Below are positions 6,640 to 7,658 of a stretch of 7,658 nt of DNA, piece after piece. The stretch lies in contig JAEUJR010001182.1 in assembly GCA_016793585.1 (NCBI GenBank), positions 1-7,658 of the forward strand, in the 5' to 3' direction. The translations under genes and the position numbers were made by a program. Position 1 is the first letter of the stretch; each line of letters begins with the position of its first letter. The notes beneath the pieces were generated by a model. It made no database searches. It saw only the letters and a program-made list of their open reading frames with translations, and was not told the origin of the DNA. Origin of the DNA: Archangium sp. GTDB lineage: Bacteria > Myxococcota > Myxococcia > Myxococcales > Myxococcaceae.

Positions 6640-7658
<1,019 letters not shown>

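Overview
The window is GC-rich with strong G/C preference at third codon positions. It carries a lipoprotein with Asp-Ala-Gly-rich spacer sequence, a PAS-rich soluble hybrid histidine kinase and a sigma-54 activator. Together these suggest a myxobacterium (Myxococcota), although no marker gene fixes the genus. I see no rRNA, tRNA, CRISPR array, transposon or prophage gene.

Layout from left to right. (1) Positions 1-363, minus strand: a ferrous-iron uptake operon, feoA followed by the first 14 codons of feoB, which runs off the left edge. (2) Positions 364-857: a long non-coding or leader region for feoAB. It holds a perfect 27-bp palindrome (591-617), the best regulatory site in the window and a candidate metalloregulator operator, and a second 15-bp palindrome (669-683). 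(3) Positions 858-2261, minus strand: a 467-residue protein with four peptidoglycan-binding repeats and a C-terminal Cys/His domain resembling CHAP/NlpC-P60 amidases, with no visible signal peptide. (4) Positions 2262-2464: a divergent intergenic region with a hairpin next to the ribosome binding site and several short repeats. (5) Positions 2465-3628, plus strand: a class V PLP aminotransferase of the alanine/serine-glyoxylate type. (6) Positions 3674-4246, minus strand: a small lipoprotein of unknown function. (7) Positions 4363-6639, plus strand: a cytosolic hybrid histidine kinase with three PAS domains, the kinase core and a receiver. (8) Positions 6624-7658, minus strand: a sigma-54-dependent NtrC-family activator, cut by the right edge and overlapping the kinase gene tail-to-tail by 16 bp.

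The genes look like several independent units rather than one pathway. feoA and feoB work together: FeoB is the membrane Fe(II) transporter with a G-protein domain, and FeoA is its small cytosolic partner. The kinase and the sigma-54 activator are both signalling proteins and may share a pathway, but their convergent arrangement does not prove pairing. The most novel items are the palindromic operator with its long leader before feoA, and the multi-repeat peptidoglycan-binding putative amidase that lacks an export signal.
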